Shown here piece by piece: positions 1 through 8,349 of a stretch of DNA of 64,000 bases. Position 1 is the first letter of the stretch; the number at the start of each line of letters is the position of its first letter. The DNA comes from Arthrobacter ulcerisalmonis (GTDB lineage: Bacteria; Actinomycetota; Actinomycetes; Actinomycetales; Micrococcaceae). The translations under genes were made by a program, and so were the position numbers. The stretch is from positions 1 to 64,000 of the forward strand of contig NZ_UXAU01000020.1 in the NCBI RefSeq assembly GCF_900609065.1. The letters are read 5' to 3'. Under the pieces are notes generated by a model that saw only the letters and a program-made list of their open reading frames with translations, was not told where the DNA came from and ran no database searches.

Positions 1-2
1 CC

Positions 3-371
3 CATCCGGCCGCCCAACCCGCCGCCCAACGGGGCAGCGTGACCGCTGAATTCGCAGTAGCGCTGCCCGCAGTGGTCGCATTATTGGCCATGCTGCTGGC
101 TGGCGCTGCAGCAGGCGGAACGCAACTCAGGCTGGAAGAAAGCGCCAGGGCAGGGGCGCGCGCGTTGGCCCGCGGCGAAGATCCAGGCAGGGTCCAGCAG
201 ATCGTGTCCACCCTTGCCGGCGGTACAGCCTCGGCAACAATATCTACCAGCGGCGAGTGGTCCAGCGTGACCGTGACGGACCGGGTGGGTGGCGCCCTGG
301 GTGCAGTCATTCCGTGGGCTCTCACCGCTAGCGCTTCGACGCCCAGCGAACGCGGGGCGGAAAGGCAGTGA
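3..371 (+). CDS. TadE-like pilus assembly protein, 5' end outside window
   Basis: This is probably a TadE-type minor pseudopilin of the tight-adherence (Tad/Flp) secretion system. The reading frame is open from the left edge, and residues around the first GTG (position 39) already lie inside the typical TadE entry motif (QRGSVTAEFAVALPA). The true start is therefore likely outside the window. The N-terminal hydrophobic helix (about 25 residues, rich in Ala, Val and Leu) follows the conserved Glu of the prepilin-like segment, and a short periplasmic-type tail follows. Its stop overlaps the ATG of the next gene by one base (TGATG), so the two are translationally coupled. The family is clear from the motif; the exact role in pilus assembly is inferred. 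Confidence 0.75.
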   Translation, partial: HPAAQPAAQRGSVTAEFAVALPAVVALLAMLLAGAAAGGTQLRLEESARAGARALARGEDPGRVQQIVSTLAGGTASATISTSGEWSSVTVTDRVGGALGAVIPWALTASASTPSERGAERQ

Positions 372-751
372 TGGCCATCCTCGTGCGGCGCCACGGGGCC
401 AGCGCCCACCATGCCGAACAGCGGGGCTCGGGGACTATCTTGGCAGTGAGCCTGGCATTAGTGGTGCTGCTGACGATGGCGCTGATCCTGCTGCTGGCGC
501 AGGCTGCTGTGATGGCTAGCAGGGCGGCGACGGCTGCTGACTTGGCTGCGCTCGCTGGTGCAGATGCGCTGCGGGGGATCACCACCGGTGTGCCCTGCGT
601 GGTGGCAGCTGATGTGGCCAGCCGTCACGGTGCCGTGATGACGAGTTGCCACTTGGGTCCCGAACAGTCGGTGGACGTGCGGACGTCCACTATTCAGTCG
701 TCGCTCGTGGGTCCTGCTACGGGTCATTCACGAGCCGGACCGCCGCCGTAA
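371..751 (+). CDS. TadE-like protein of the helicase/secretion neighbourhood
   Basis: Small secreted or membrane-anchored protein. A positively charged N-terminus is followed by an RGSGTILAVSLALVVLL helix and the AAxAADLAALAGADAL motif, which mark the TadE-like family found beside a DEAH helicase in many actinobacteria (I recall this as the 'helicase/secretion neighborhood TadE-like' family). I chose the ATG at 371, which overlaps the preceding stop; a GTG lies one codon upstream. The C-terminal 50 residues contain two cysteines and a Pro-rich end. It is presumably processed and assembled with the preceding gene product in a Tad pilus, but this is inference from family and neighbourhood. Confidence 0.75.
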   Translation: MAILVRRHGASAHHAEQRGSGTILAVSLALVVLLTMALILLLAQAAVMASRAATAADLAALAGADALRGITTGVPCVVAADVASRHGAVMTSCHLGPEQSVDVRTSTIQSSLVGPATGHSRAGPPP

Positions 752-803
752 ATGTCCCACCCACGCCCTGGAATCGGCCAAGCCCGGGGAGTAGGCTCTC
801 TAA

Positions 804-1178
804 ATGGGGCGCATTCTCTCGCAGGTTCTGACCACCGTGACAGTGCTGGTGCTGGTTGTCATCGTGGTGTTGATGGCGCTGGAACCCTCCTTGCAGGCTC
901 GCTGGATGTTCCTCTTCTGGCCCCTCGTATGGACATGCTGCGCCTTGGTGGCGCTGCGCCTCATCCTGACCGCCAGCCAGATCAAAACTCGGACGGTAGC
1001 ACCGATCGTGGACTCTGTGGGCGTCTATTCGGCGTTCTACGGCTTCACACCGGGGACCTCGCACACGGACGAATCGGGGCGGCTCGCCTACAGCACGTCC
1101 CTGGTTGAGGACCACTCAGAGCCGGAACGTGGCGCGGCACCTCGGCACATAAAGCTGGACGGCCCAACTTCTCCTTAG
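804..1178 (+). CDS. Small two-helix membrane protein, unknown function
   Basis: A 124-residue protein with two strongly hydrophobic segments near the N-terminus (about residues 8-27 and 34-56) and a hydrophilic C-terminal half without known motifs. The codons have high GC at third positions, as expected for real coding sequence here, and the hydrophobic pattern is not an accident of another frame. It is separated from the TadE-like gene by about 50 bp and converges with the helicase gene. I do not recognise the family. A role in the Tad/secretion neighbourhood is possible only by position. Confidence 0.6.
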   Translation: MGRILSQVLTTVTVLVLVVIVVLMALEPSLQARWMFLFWPLVWTCCALVALRLILTASQIKTRTVAPIVDSVGVYSAFYGFTPGTSHTDESGRLAYSTSLVEDHSEPERGAAPRHIKLDGPTSP

Positions 1179-1196
1179 TCCTGTGCCGCGGTCAGC

Positions 1197-3569
1197 TCAC
1201 TGGCCCTGTGCTGCGGGGAACGCCTCATCCGAGGCGTTTACTAACAACGCGCCCAGCAGGGTGAGCGCACCGGCCTTGTCCAGCGGGTTGTTCTTGTTGC
1301 CGCATTTAGGCGACTGAACGCAGGACGGGCAGCCCGAGTCGCACTCGCAGGCCTTGATGGCATCACGGGTGGCGCTCAACCACACCTTGGCCTTCTGGTA
1401 GGCGCGTTCGGCAAACCCTGCGCCGCCGGGGTGGCCGTCGTAGACGAAGATGGTGGGCGTCCCGGTATCCGCGTGCAGCGCAGTGGAGACACCGCCAATG
1501 TCCCACCGGTCGCTTGAGGCGACCAACGGCAGCAACCCGATCGCTGCGTGCTCGGCCGCATGGAGTGCCCCCGGAAAATCCGCTTCGACCAGGCCAGCAG
1601 CGCTCAGAGTCCTGTTTTCCACCTCGAACCACACGGCCTTGGTAAACAGGTCCCGGGCGCCAAGTTCCAGCGGTTCTTCGCCGAGGATTTCATTGGAGAT
1701 CAGTGCTTTACGTTGAAAGGAAACGACTTGAGTGGTCACCTTGACCGAACCGAAGTGGACCTTCACGTCGCCCCACGGGGTGGTCCGCTCGGTTTCGAGG
1801 ACCTCGATCTGGGTGACATCCCGTGCCGTGGTGTAGAAGTCCGGGTTGGCACGGCGAACCACCACGCAATGATCAGTCTCGTTCAGCTCTTCCACCACGT
1901 AACTGTCGCCCTGATGGATGTACACCGCACCGGTGTGGGCCTGGTAGTGAGTCTGCGGCGAGTCCATGGTGCCCAGAAGGGAGCCCGTGTCCGCGTCCAC
2001 GATACTGACTGGACCGCCGCCGTCAGCCCTGAGGTTCACCATTCCGGCGGCGCTCTGCGAATGGGTCCAGAACCAGCCGGCGGGCCGTCGCCGGAGGTAC
2101 CCCTGTGTCACCAATTGGTCCAGCAAAGTTTCCGCCGTCCCGCCAAAGAGGTGCAGTTCGCCAATCCCCAACGGCAGTTCCGCAGCTGCCGCGCACAGGT
2201 GTGGTCCCAACACGTAGGGGTTGCTTGGGTCAAAGACCGTTGCCTCCACGGACACGTCGAAGACGGCCTCTGGGTGGTTCACCAGGTAGGTGTCCATGGG
2301 GTCATCGCTGGCCACAAACGCGGCGATCGCGTCCTGCCCGGCACGGCCAGCTCGGCCTATCTGCTGAAAAAGGGAGGCCCGAGTTCCCGGCCAGCCAGCC
2401 ACCAGCACTGCATCCAGGCCAGAAATATCGATGCCAAGTTCCAGTGCGGACGTGCTGGAAACACCCAGGAGAGCACCCGACCGCAGGTCCCGTTCCACAG
2501 CCCGCCGCTCCTCCGGAAGATAACCAGACCGGTAGGCGGCCACCCGTTGGGGCAGGCTGGGATCCACTTCATCGAGGTGCCGTTTGGTCATGGCCGCGAT
2601 GGTTTCGGCACCGCGCCGCGACTTGATGAACGCAATGGTCCTGATCTGCGCCGAAACCAAGTTCGCCAGCAGGTCAGCTGTTTCCGCCACAGCCGTTCGG
2701 CGTTGCGGAGCACCGTTTTCGCCCCGCGCTTCGGTCAAGGCCGGCTCCCAGAAGGCGACGGTGGTGGCGCCGTGCGGCGAGCAGTCTTCGGCGGTGGCCT
2801 GGACAGGAGCACCAATCAACCGGCTGAAGGACACCTCGGGTTCGGACGCTGTGGCGGACGCGGCAATGAAGACGGGCTCGGGGAAGGACGTCCCGGCGCC
2901 GTAATAGGCACAGATCCGGCGGAGCCGCCGCAACAGGTTCGCTACGTGGGACCCGAAAACCCCGCGGTAGCTGTGCGCCTCATCGATGATCACGTAGCGG
3001 AGCCGCCGGAAGAACCCAGCCCACCACGCGTGGTTGGGCAGGATGCCAAAGTGCAACATGTCCGGATTGGCGAGAATGAAATTCGCGTGGTCCCGAATCC
3101 AGCGCCGGGCAGCCGGGTCCGTGTCGCCGTCGTACGTCTCAGCCCGGACCGTAGGCAACTGCAAGGCCCGGATGGCGTTCAGCTGGTCAGCGGCCAAGGC
3201 CTTGGTGGGGGACAGGTAGAGGGTGACTGCGCCGTCGTCGTGGATTTTCCCCGGCTCTGCCAAGACCCGGAGCTCGGAACGGTGAATCGCATCGATTGCC
3301 GGCAACTGATACGCCAGCGACTTCCCCGATGCCGTGCCCGTGGCGATGACCACGTGATCGCCACGGTGCGCAATCTCGGCAGCTTGCACCTGATGTTGAT
3401 ACGGCTGGTGGATTCCCAGGGAGCCGTAAGCGGCCACCACGTCCGGGTGCACCCACTCCGGCCAGGCTTGGTGCACGGCAGAGCGCGCCGGAATGGTGTG
3501 GACATGACGGAGCTGCTCCGGGTCCGGGCCGCGGCCCAGCAACGAGATCAGGGAGTCATGGGGGTTCAC
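1197..3569 (-). CDS. DEAH-box helicase with C-terminal zinc-binding DUF1998 region
   Basis: Superfamily 2 DNA helicase of the YprA/MrfA type, linked in actinobacteria to Tad secretion genes. Visible motifs: Walker A ATGTASGKS at residues 76-84, motif Ia SPTKAL, DEAH at about 196-199, motif III SAT, and motif VI QQIGRAGRAGQ. A long C-terminal region ends in a cysteine cluster (Cys 741, 743, 747, 750, 756), as in DUF1998, which can bind zinc. The start is a GTG; no in-frame ATG lies before the conserved region. Length (790 aa) is normal for the family. Relatives act in repair of mitomycin-type lesions; the specific role here is unknown. Confidence 0.9.
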   Translation of the reverse strand: MNPHDSLISLLGRGPDPEQLRHVHTIPARSAVHQAWPEWVHPDVVAAYGSLGIHQPYQHQVQAAEIAHRGDHVVIATGTASGKSLAYQLPAIDAIHRSELRVLAEPGKIHDDGAVTLYLSPTKALAADQLNAIRALQLPTVRAETYDGDTDPAARRWIRDHANFILANPDMLHFGILPNHAWWAGFFRRLRYVIIDEAHSYRGVFGSHVANLLRRLRRICAYYGAGTSFPEPVFIAASATASEPEVSFSRLIGAPVQATAEDCSPHGATTVAFWEPALTEARGENGAPQRRTAVAETADLLANLVSAQIRTIAFIKSRRGAETIAAMTKRHLDEVDPSLPQRVAAYRSGYLPEERRAVERDLRSGALLGVSSTSALELGIDISGLDAVLVAGWPGTRASLFQQIGRAGRAGQDAIAAFVASDDPMDTYLVNHPEAVFDVSVEATVFDPSNPYVLGPHLCAAAAELPLGIGELHLFGGTAETLLDQLVTQGYLRRRPAGWFWTHSQSAAGMVNLRADGGGPVSIVDADTGSLLGTMDSPQTHYQAHTGAVYIHQGDSYVVEELNETDHCVVVRRANPDFYTTARDVTQIEVLETERTTPWGDVKVHFGSVKVTTQVVSFQRKALISNEILGEEPLELGARDLFTKAVWFEVENRTLSAAGLVEADFPGALHAAEHAAIGLLPLVASSDRWDIGGVSTALHADTGTPTIFVYDGHPGGAGFAERAYQKAKVWLSATRDAIKACECDSGCPSCVQSPKCGNKNNPLDKAGALTLLGALLVNASDEAFPAAQGQ

Positions 3570-3650
3570 CCCAGTATTCTTTCACCCGGCGTCCCGCAGC
3601 CCGGCCAGATTCGCCCAAGGGGTAACCCGCACCCCAAAGATGGGGTGGAA

Positions 3651-4343
3651 CTAACTGAGCGAGAGATCTCCCAGGTCAGAATCCGCCGAAATCATCAGGA
3701 CCCGCGACACGGACGTCCAGCCCAGGTGCGAATAGAGCTTGTGCCCGTCCGCGGAGGCCAGAAGCAGCCCGTGCGTGATGTCGTGGCCGAAAATCTGGGC
3801 AGCCAACGCCCGCATGATGAAGCTGCCCAGGCCACGGCGCTGGAAATCCGGGCTGGTCACGATCTTGTCGAAAACGGCAGTGCTCTGGACTTCGAACACC
3901 CGTCCGCTGGCTGCGATCACGTCCCCGGAACGCACCTCTGCATAGTGCACGCCGTCAATTTCCTGGGTGGACAGTTCGAGGTCATCGTCCGGAAGCCAAG
4001 GATCTTCAGCATCTTGGCTTTCCATGTCCACCATCATCATGGTCTGCGACGCCGAGGTGACTTTCAGGTCATGCTTCTCCGCCAAAACGGTGAACCTGGC
4101 TGTGTCATTGCTGAGGATCGTGAGGATCCGGCCTGGCGCCACAGATACCCTGGCTGCCAGTTCGCTGAATTCCGCATCGGTGGGATCCGCGGCGAAGAAT
4201 TCCCACTCTCCGGTGTCATCGGCTCGAAGTGCGGCAGGGAAGCGGCCTTCGGTGGAGGTGCGGTAGCCGCGGCAGCCCGCCCAACCAGCCACCCACACGT
4301 CGAGGAGGCCAGTAACGTCGTCAACCAAGGAGTCCGGGTTCAT
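3651..4343 (-). CDS. GNAT family N-acetyltransferase
   Basis: Putative acetyl-CoA-dependent acetyltransferase of 230 residues. The C-terminal half carries the GNAT core: a beta-strand containing VFDKIVTSPDFQRRGLGSFIM, where QRRGLGS is the pyrophosphate-binding motif A, followed by a helix and the HKLYSHLGW segment typical of motif B. The N-terminal half (residues 1-110) is less recognisable. It lies between the helicase and trhO with no operon partner on its strand. The substrate cannot be predicted. Confidence 0.85.
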   Translation of the reverse strand: MNPDSLVDDVTGLLDVWVAGWAGCRGYRTSTEGRFPAALRADDTGEWEFFAADPTDAEFSELAARVSVAPGRILTILSNDTARFTVLAEKHDLKVTSASQTMMMVDMESQDAEDPWLPDDDLELSTQEIDGVHYAEVRSGDVIAASGRVFEVQSTAVFDKIVTSPDFQRRGLGSFIMRALAAQIFGHDITHGLLLASADGHKLYSHLGWTSVSRVLMISADSDLGDLSLS

Positions 4344-4474
4344 GGCTTGAGACTATTCCAGCCCGCCTGCCAGCAACAGGGGCTGGCTCAGTGCTTATGC
4401 AATCGTGATGCGGGGGGGGTGAGTCTCGCCTCGAACCCGCCGCGTGGCACGGCGGGGCCGGTACCTTTAAAGGC

Positions 4475-5368
4475 GTGGCTTTGAACAAAATTGTGCTCTT
4501 TTACGGATTTACCCCCATCGCTGACCCGGACGCCGTCCGGCTGTGGCAGCGTGCGCTGTGCGAAAAATTGGGCCTGACCGGCCGGATCCTGATCTCTCGC
4601 GACGGGATCAACGCGACAGTGGGCGGCGAGATCGGGGCGGTCAAGCAATACGTCAAGACCACGCGGGAGTACAAGGGTTTCCACGGCATCGACGTGAAAT
4701 GGTCCGACGGCGGTGCAGCCGACTTTCCGCGGCTGAGCGTCAAGGTCCGGGATGAGATCGTCTCGTTTGGCGCCCCCGGCGAGCTTCGGGTCGACGCCGA
4801 CGGGGTAGTGGGCGGCGGCAAGCACCTGAACCCCACCGAAGTTCACGAACTGGTAGCTGCCAAGAAGGAAGGCGGCCAGGAGGTGGTTTTCTTCGATGGC
4901 CGCAACGCGTTTGAGGCGCAGATCGGCAAGTTCAAGGACGCCATAGTCCCGGACGTTGCCACCACCCACGACTTCATCAAAGAGCTGGAATCCGGCAAGT
5001 ACGACGACCTTAAGGACAAACCGGTGGTTACCTACTGCACCGGCGGCATCCGCTGCGAAGTACTGTCCAGCCTGATGGTTAATAGGGGCTTCAAAGAGGT
5101 CTACCAACTCGACGGCGGCATTGTCCGGTACGGCGAAACGTTCAAGGACCAGGGCCTCTGGGAAGGCTCCTTGTACGTCTTCGACAAGCGCATGCACCTT
5201 GAGTTCAGCGACGAAGCCAAAACCATCGGCGAATGCGTTCGCTGCTCAGCGCCCACCAGCAAGTTCGAGAACTGCTCCAACCCCAGCTGCCGCACCTTGA
5301 CCTTGTATTGCGCAGAGTGCGCGGCCAGTCCCGAAACGCTCCGTTGCCCTGAGGGTTGCGCCGCCTAA
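4475..5368 (+). CDS. trhO: tRNA uridine(34) hydroxylase TrhO (rhodanese-like)
   Basis: Oxygen-dependent hydroxylase that forms 5-hydroxyuridine at the wobble position of some tRNAs, in the cytoplasm. The protein has the family architecture: an N-terminal acylphosphatase-like domain starting [10 protein letters not shown], then a rhodanese domain with YCTGGIRCE, whose first Cys (about 188) is the presumed active residue. A C-terminal region follows with paired cysteines (CVRC, CSNPSC, YCAEC, CPEGC) that probably bind zinc. Length (297 aa) fits. Start is GTG at 4475, because the conserved N-terminus begins there. Formerly annotated as rhodanese YceA. Confidence 0.93.
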   Translation: MALNKIVLFYGFTPIADPDAVRLWQRALCEKLGLTGRILISRDGINATVGGEIGAVKQYVKTTREYKGFHGIDVKWSDGGAADFPRLSVKVRDEIVSFGAPGELRVDADGVVGGGKHLNPTEVHELVAAKKEGGQEVVFFDGRNAFEAQIGKFKDAIVPDVATTHDFIKELESGKYDDLKDKPVVTYCTGGIRCEVLSSLMVNRGFKEVYQLDGGIVRYGETFKDQGLWEGSLYVFDKRMHLEFSDEAKTIGECVRCSAPTSKFENCSNPSCRTLTLYCAECAASPETLRCPEGCAA

Positions 5369-5372
5369 GGGG

Positions 5373-5400
5373 TCGTCACCACAGGCTCGTCACCACAGGC
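5373..5400. repeat. Two perfect tandem copies of a 14-bp unit
   Basis: The unit TCGTCACCACAGGC occurs twice head to tail, followed by a partial third copy (ACGTCAC). It fills the short gap between the convergent stops of trhO and the lipoprotein gene. No function is evident; it is probably a local slippage duplication. Confidence 0.7.
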
Positions 5401-5403
5401 ACG

Positions 5404-5976
5404 TCACGGGGTTGGCTGGAGCCGGTACGCGAAGTTCGCAGGTGAGTCCGCTGCGACGGTGACCTGGAGGGCGGCATCTTCCGGCAGGACCACCACCCGT
5501 TCGCTGCTGGTCCCACACCGCAAACCGAGCTCCAGCAGTTCCGACTCGCCAGTACTGACGCTGAAGAAGACTTGCTGCTGGCTCCGGCATGCCAGCGACA
5601 GCACGTAGGTGCCGGCTGGAATCAAAGGCGTGAAATGGGCGCGGAGTTCGCCGGCGGCGATCAGTCCCGAGCCGGCATGAAGAGTTAGCCTCGCCGATTC
5701 CGGCAAGGCCCGGGCCACCCACTCGGCCACGGCCGTTTCGGGAACGGGATTGCGCCGGAACGGATCGCGGGTCGGCTGCGGCACGGACGGTCCGGTCTGC
5801 GACGCATCGGCCAGGGTGGGCTCAACCCGGGCAGAGCCGTCGTCGTAGTCGTATTCACACCCTGCCAGCGCAACCGTGAAGGCCATGGCAACCACCGCTA
5901 GGACGGCGGCAGCAGCCTTTGGCGCCCGCGGCACCGGAGCATTGGGAAGGGGAACGGACATCCGCGGGCGGGACAT
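5404..5976 (-). CDS. Putative lipoprotein, paralogue of the adjacent one
   Basis: A 190-residue predicted lipoprotein. The basic N-terminus and hydrophobic helix end in the lipobox VALAGC (Cys 40), followed by an acidic, low-complexity linker. The C-terminal domain (about residues 125-190) contains PAGTYVLSLACR...VFFSV...LRC...FAYRL, which closely parallels the neighbouring gene at 6023-6502. The two Cys in this domain are conserved in both and may form a disulphide outside the membrane. The ATG at 5976 is used; a second ATG lies five codons later. Function unknown. Confidence 0.75.
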   Translation of the reverse strand: MSRPRMSVPLPNAPVPRAPKAAAAVLAVVAMAFTVALAGCEYDYDDGSARVEPTLADASQTGPSVPQPTRDPFRRNPVPETAVAEWVARALPESARLTLHAGSGLIAAGELRAHFTPLIPAGTYVLSLACRSQQQVFFSVSTGESELLELGLRCGTSSERVVVLPEDAALQVTVAADSPANFAYRLQPTP

Positions 5977-6022
5977 ACCCAGACTCTATGCCTGCGACCA
6001 CCGTCAGGGTAGGGGAGCGGAG

Positions 6023-6502
6023 CTATTCTGCGGGGGCCAGGTGGTAGGCGAAGATGAGCGGCGCGTCCACACTGTAGGCGGCTACCTGCACCGCACCGGC
6101 GGAAGCCACGGTGATGCGGGTGGTTTCCTTACTGCCGTTGCAGGCCGCCCCGGCATCCACCACGGCTGCGCCGTCGAGGGTGACGGCGAAGAACGCCTTG
6201 CCGCCGCCGTCGCACGTGACCGTCAAGGTGTACCGGCCTGCGGGGACGTCCGTGGCGCTGGCGCTGATCCGGTCCCGGTTCAAGATCTTCCCCGCGTCCT
6301 CCAACACGGTGTCCGGCACGGTGGGCAGTGCGGTGGCCTGCCACTGCGGGACATCGGCCTTCTCCACGGGTACGGTGGCCGAGCAGCTGACCAGGGCCAG
6401 CGACGCCAACGCCAGTGCACCGGCCAGCCGCAACGAGGTCCGGCCCGGAACGAAACGGGTACGGGCGGCGGCGAACGAACGGCGGGAAACAGGCGAAGGC
6501 AT
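6023..6502 (-). CDS. Putative lipoprotein, tandem paralogue
   Basis: A 159-residue predicted lipoprotein with lipobox LALVSC (Cys 40, the same position as in its downstream neighbour). Its C-terminal domain, PAGRYTLTVTCDGG..AFFAV...ACNG...FAYHLAP, aligns with that of the gene at 5404-5976, including the two Cys and the terminal FAYxL motif. The two genes lie in tandem about 46 bp apart, suggesting duplication and co-transcription. I do not recognise a named family; an extracytoplasmic binding or cell-envelope role is plausible but unproven. Confidence 0.75.
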   Translation of the reverse strand: MPSPVSRRSFAAARTRFVPGRTSLRLAGALALASLALVSCSATVPVEKADVPQWQATALPTVPDTVLEDAGKILNRDRISASATDVPAGRYTLTVTCDGGGKAFFAVTLDGAAVVDAGAACNGSKETTRITVASAGAVQVAAYSVDAPLIFAYHLAPAE

Positions 6503-6593
6503 GGTTCAACGCTACCGCCTGCGAGCCGCCCACTACGCACCGTGGCTGGCCGGTGACGGCGAACGCCCAGGCGCCGCGGACTAAACTTGGCCG

Positions 6594-8228
6594 GTGCCCA
6601 CATCTACCTTCGAGTTCACCGCCGGCAACACCCCAGGTGCCCCGCGCAGCGACCGCCCAGACCTCCTGACCGCCCTGGCTGCCGACCTGCGTCGCATCAA
6701 CTACACGCTCGACGGCGTTGCAGCCCTGCTGGGCCCTTCCGCCTCTGCCGCGCTCAACCGGGACCAAATCATCCCCGCCCTCATCGCTACCGAGAGTGCG
6801 CCCCAACGCGACCCAGGCACCGCGGCGCTCGCCGCCGTCGTCCGCTTCTGGCTCCTGGCCGAACCGCAGGAAGGTGACGTGCTCGACGCCGCCCTACCGG
6901 GCATCCGCGTCGCAGGGCTGGTTGCGCTGGGACTGGTTGAGCCCGTGCCCGGCAGCAGCCGGATCGCGGCGGCAGCCGATCTGCGGCCCTACGGGTGGGA
7001 CGCCAACGATGATGGCAGCGGCGGCGCCGAACTCTGGGTGGCCAGCGATCTTGCCGCCCACCAGCAGGCGGGAATGCTGCGCCATGACCACGTGCTGGGC
7101 ATTGGGCAGGCATCCACCACGTTGGTCCAGACCACCATCCGGCAGCACACCGAGCGGGCGCTCGACCTGGGGACCGGGTGCGGCATTCAGGCCTTCCACC
7201 TGCTGCATCACTGTGAACACGTCACGGCCACCGACATTTCCGCCCGCGCGCTTGCCTTTGCACGGTTCAATATCCTGTTGAACGCCGAGGCCCTTTCGGT
7301 GGACCCGGAACAGCTGGCGGACAGGGTCAGCCTGCGGCTCGGATCCCTGCTGGAACCGGTGCGTGGGGAAGAATTTGGGCTGGTGGTCTCCAATCCGCCG
7401 TTTGTCATCACCCCGCGCTCAGGCGGCGAGCAGGCGGCTGACCAGTTCACCTACCGCGACGGCGGTCTGCCGGGTGACGATATTGTCGCCGCGTTGGTCA
7501 GGGACTTGCCCGCTGTGCTGGCGCCCGGCGGGACGGCCCAGATGTTGGGAAACTGGGAGGTCCCCAGCGGCAGTGCCTGGCAGGAGCGGCCGCAGGGCTG
7601 GGTGGGCCAAAATGTGGACGCGTGGTTCATCCAGCGCGAACAGGTCAGCCCCGAACAGTACGCCGAGACATGGCTGCAGGATGCGTCCGAGGCCCGCGAT
7701 CGGAACCACTATAAGGACGCGTACGCCGCATACCTTGCGGACTTTGGTTCCCGCAACGTGGCAGGCATCGGGTTTGGCATGGTGTGGCTTCGCCGTCCCC
7801 TCGATGCCGATGCTCGCATCAGTCGCTTCGAGGAAATCACGTACCCGATCGAGCAGCCCATCGGGCCGCACCTGGGGGCCGCCGTCGAACGCGCCGACTG
7901 GGTGGCGGCCGCTGATATTGAGGACGTACACCTGCTCGTGGCGGAGGACGTCACGGAAGAACGGCATCAGCGCCCGGGCGCGGAACACCCCGGCGTGATC
8001 CTGCTCCGGCAAGGTGCCGGGCTGCGCCGGACCAACCTGCTCAGCACCGAACTGGCGGGCTTCGTGTCAGCGTGCGACGGCGACCTGACCGCCGGACAGA
8101 TCGCCGGCGCGCTCGAGGCACTCCTGGGCGGATTCGAAGGATTCGACGGTGATGCCTTCCGCGGGCAGCTGCTTGCCGAGGTGCAGAACCTGGTCCGCGA
8201 TGGGTTCCTCATCCCCGTATCCAGCTGA
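6594..8228 (+). CDS. Class I SAM-dependent methyltransferase (HemK-like motif)
   Basis: A 544-residue methyltransferase. The central Rossmann domain shows motif I LDLGTGCGIQAFHL (about residues 190-203), an acidic residue in VTATDISARAL, and the catalytic-type motif VVSNPPFVI. NPPF/NPPY is found in enzymes that methylate planar nitrogens of glutamine or nucleobases. Flanking N- and C-terminal domains (about 180 and 130 residues) appear specific to an actinobacterial family. Starts at GTG 6594, where the conserved frame begins. The substrate is unknown. It is divergent from the lipoprotein pair and upstream of topA. Confidence 0.85.
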   Translation: MPTSTFEFTAGNTPGAPRSDRPDLLTALAADLRRINYTLDGVAALLGPSASAALNRDQIIPALIATESAPQRDPGTAALAAVVRFWLLAEPQEGDVLDAALPGIRVAGLVALGLVEPVPGSSRIAAAADLRPYGWDANDDGSGGAELWVASDLAAHQQAGMLRHDHVLGIGQASTTLVQTTIRQHTERALDLGTGCGIQAFHLLHHCEHVTATDISARALAFARFNILLNAEALSVDPEQLADRVSLRLGSLLEPVRGEEFGLVVSNPPFVITPRSGGEQAADQFTYRDGGLPGDDIVAALVRDLPAVLAPGGTAQMLGNWEVPSGSAWQERPQGWVGQNVDAWFIQREQVSPEQYAETWLQDASEARDRNHYKDAYAAYLADFGSRNVAGIGFGMVWLRRPLDADARISRFEEITYPIEQPIGPHLGAAVERADWVAAADIEDVHLLVAEDVTEERHQRPGAEHPGVILLRQGAGLRRTNLLSTELAGFVSACDGDLTAGQIAGALEALLGGFEGFDGDAFRGQLLAEVQNLVRDGFLIPVSS

Positions 8229-8349
8229 GCAGCCTAGCCCCGTAGCACTCGCCTGGTTTTCCACATGAATACGCTTATTGCGCCGAAATATGGTGAACTA
8301 GGCCAGTATGGGCTCATCCGCCCTGGCAACCTTTTTCTGTAGGAGCACC

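Noticed and set aside
1548..4484. Long 978-codon plus-strand frame opposite the helicase and acetyltransferase
   Set aside because: It is antisense to two genes with clear motifs, has no recognisable domain, and reads as Arg/Pro/His-rich text typical of GC-driven shadow frames.
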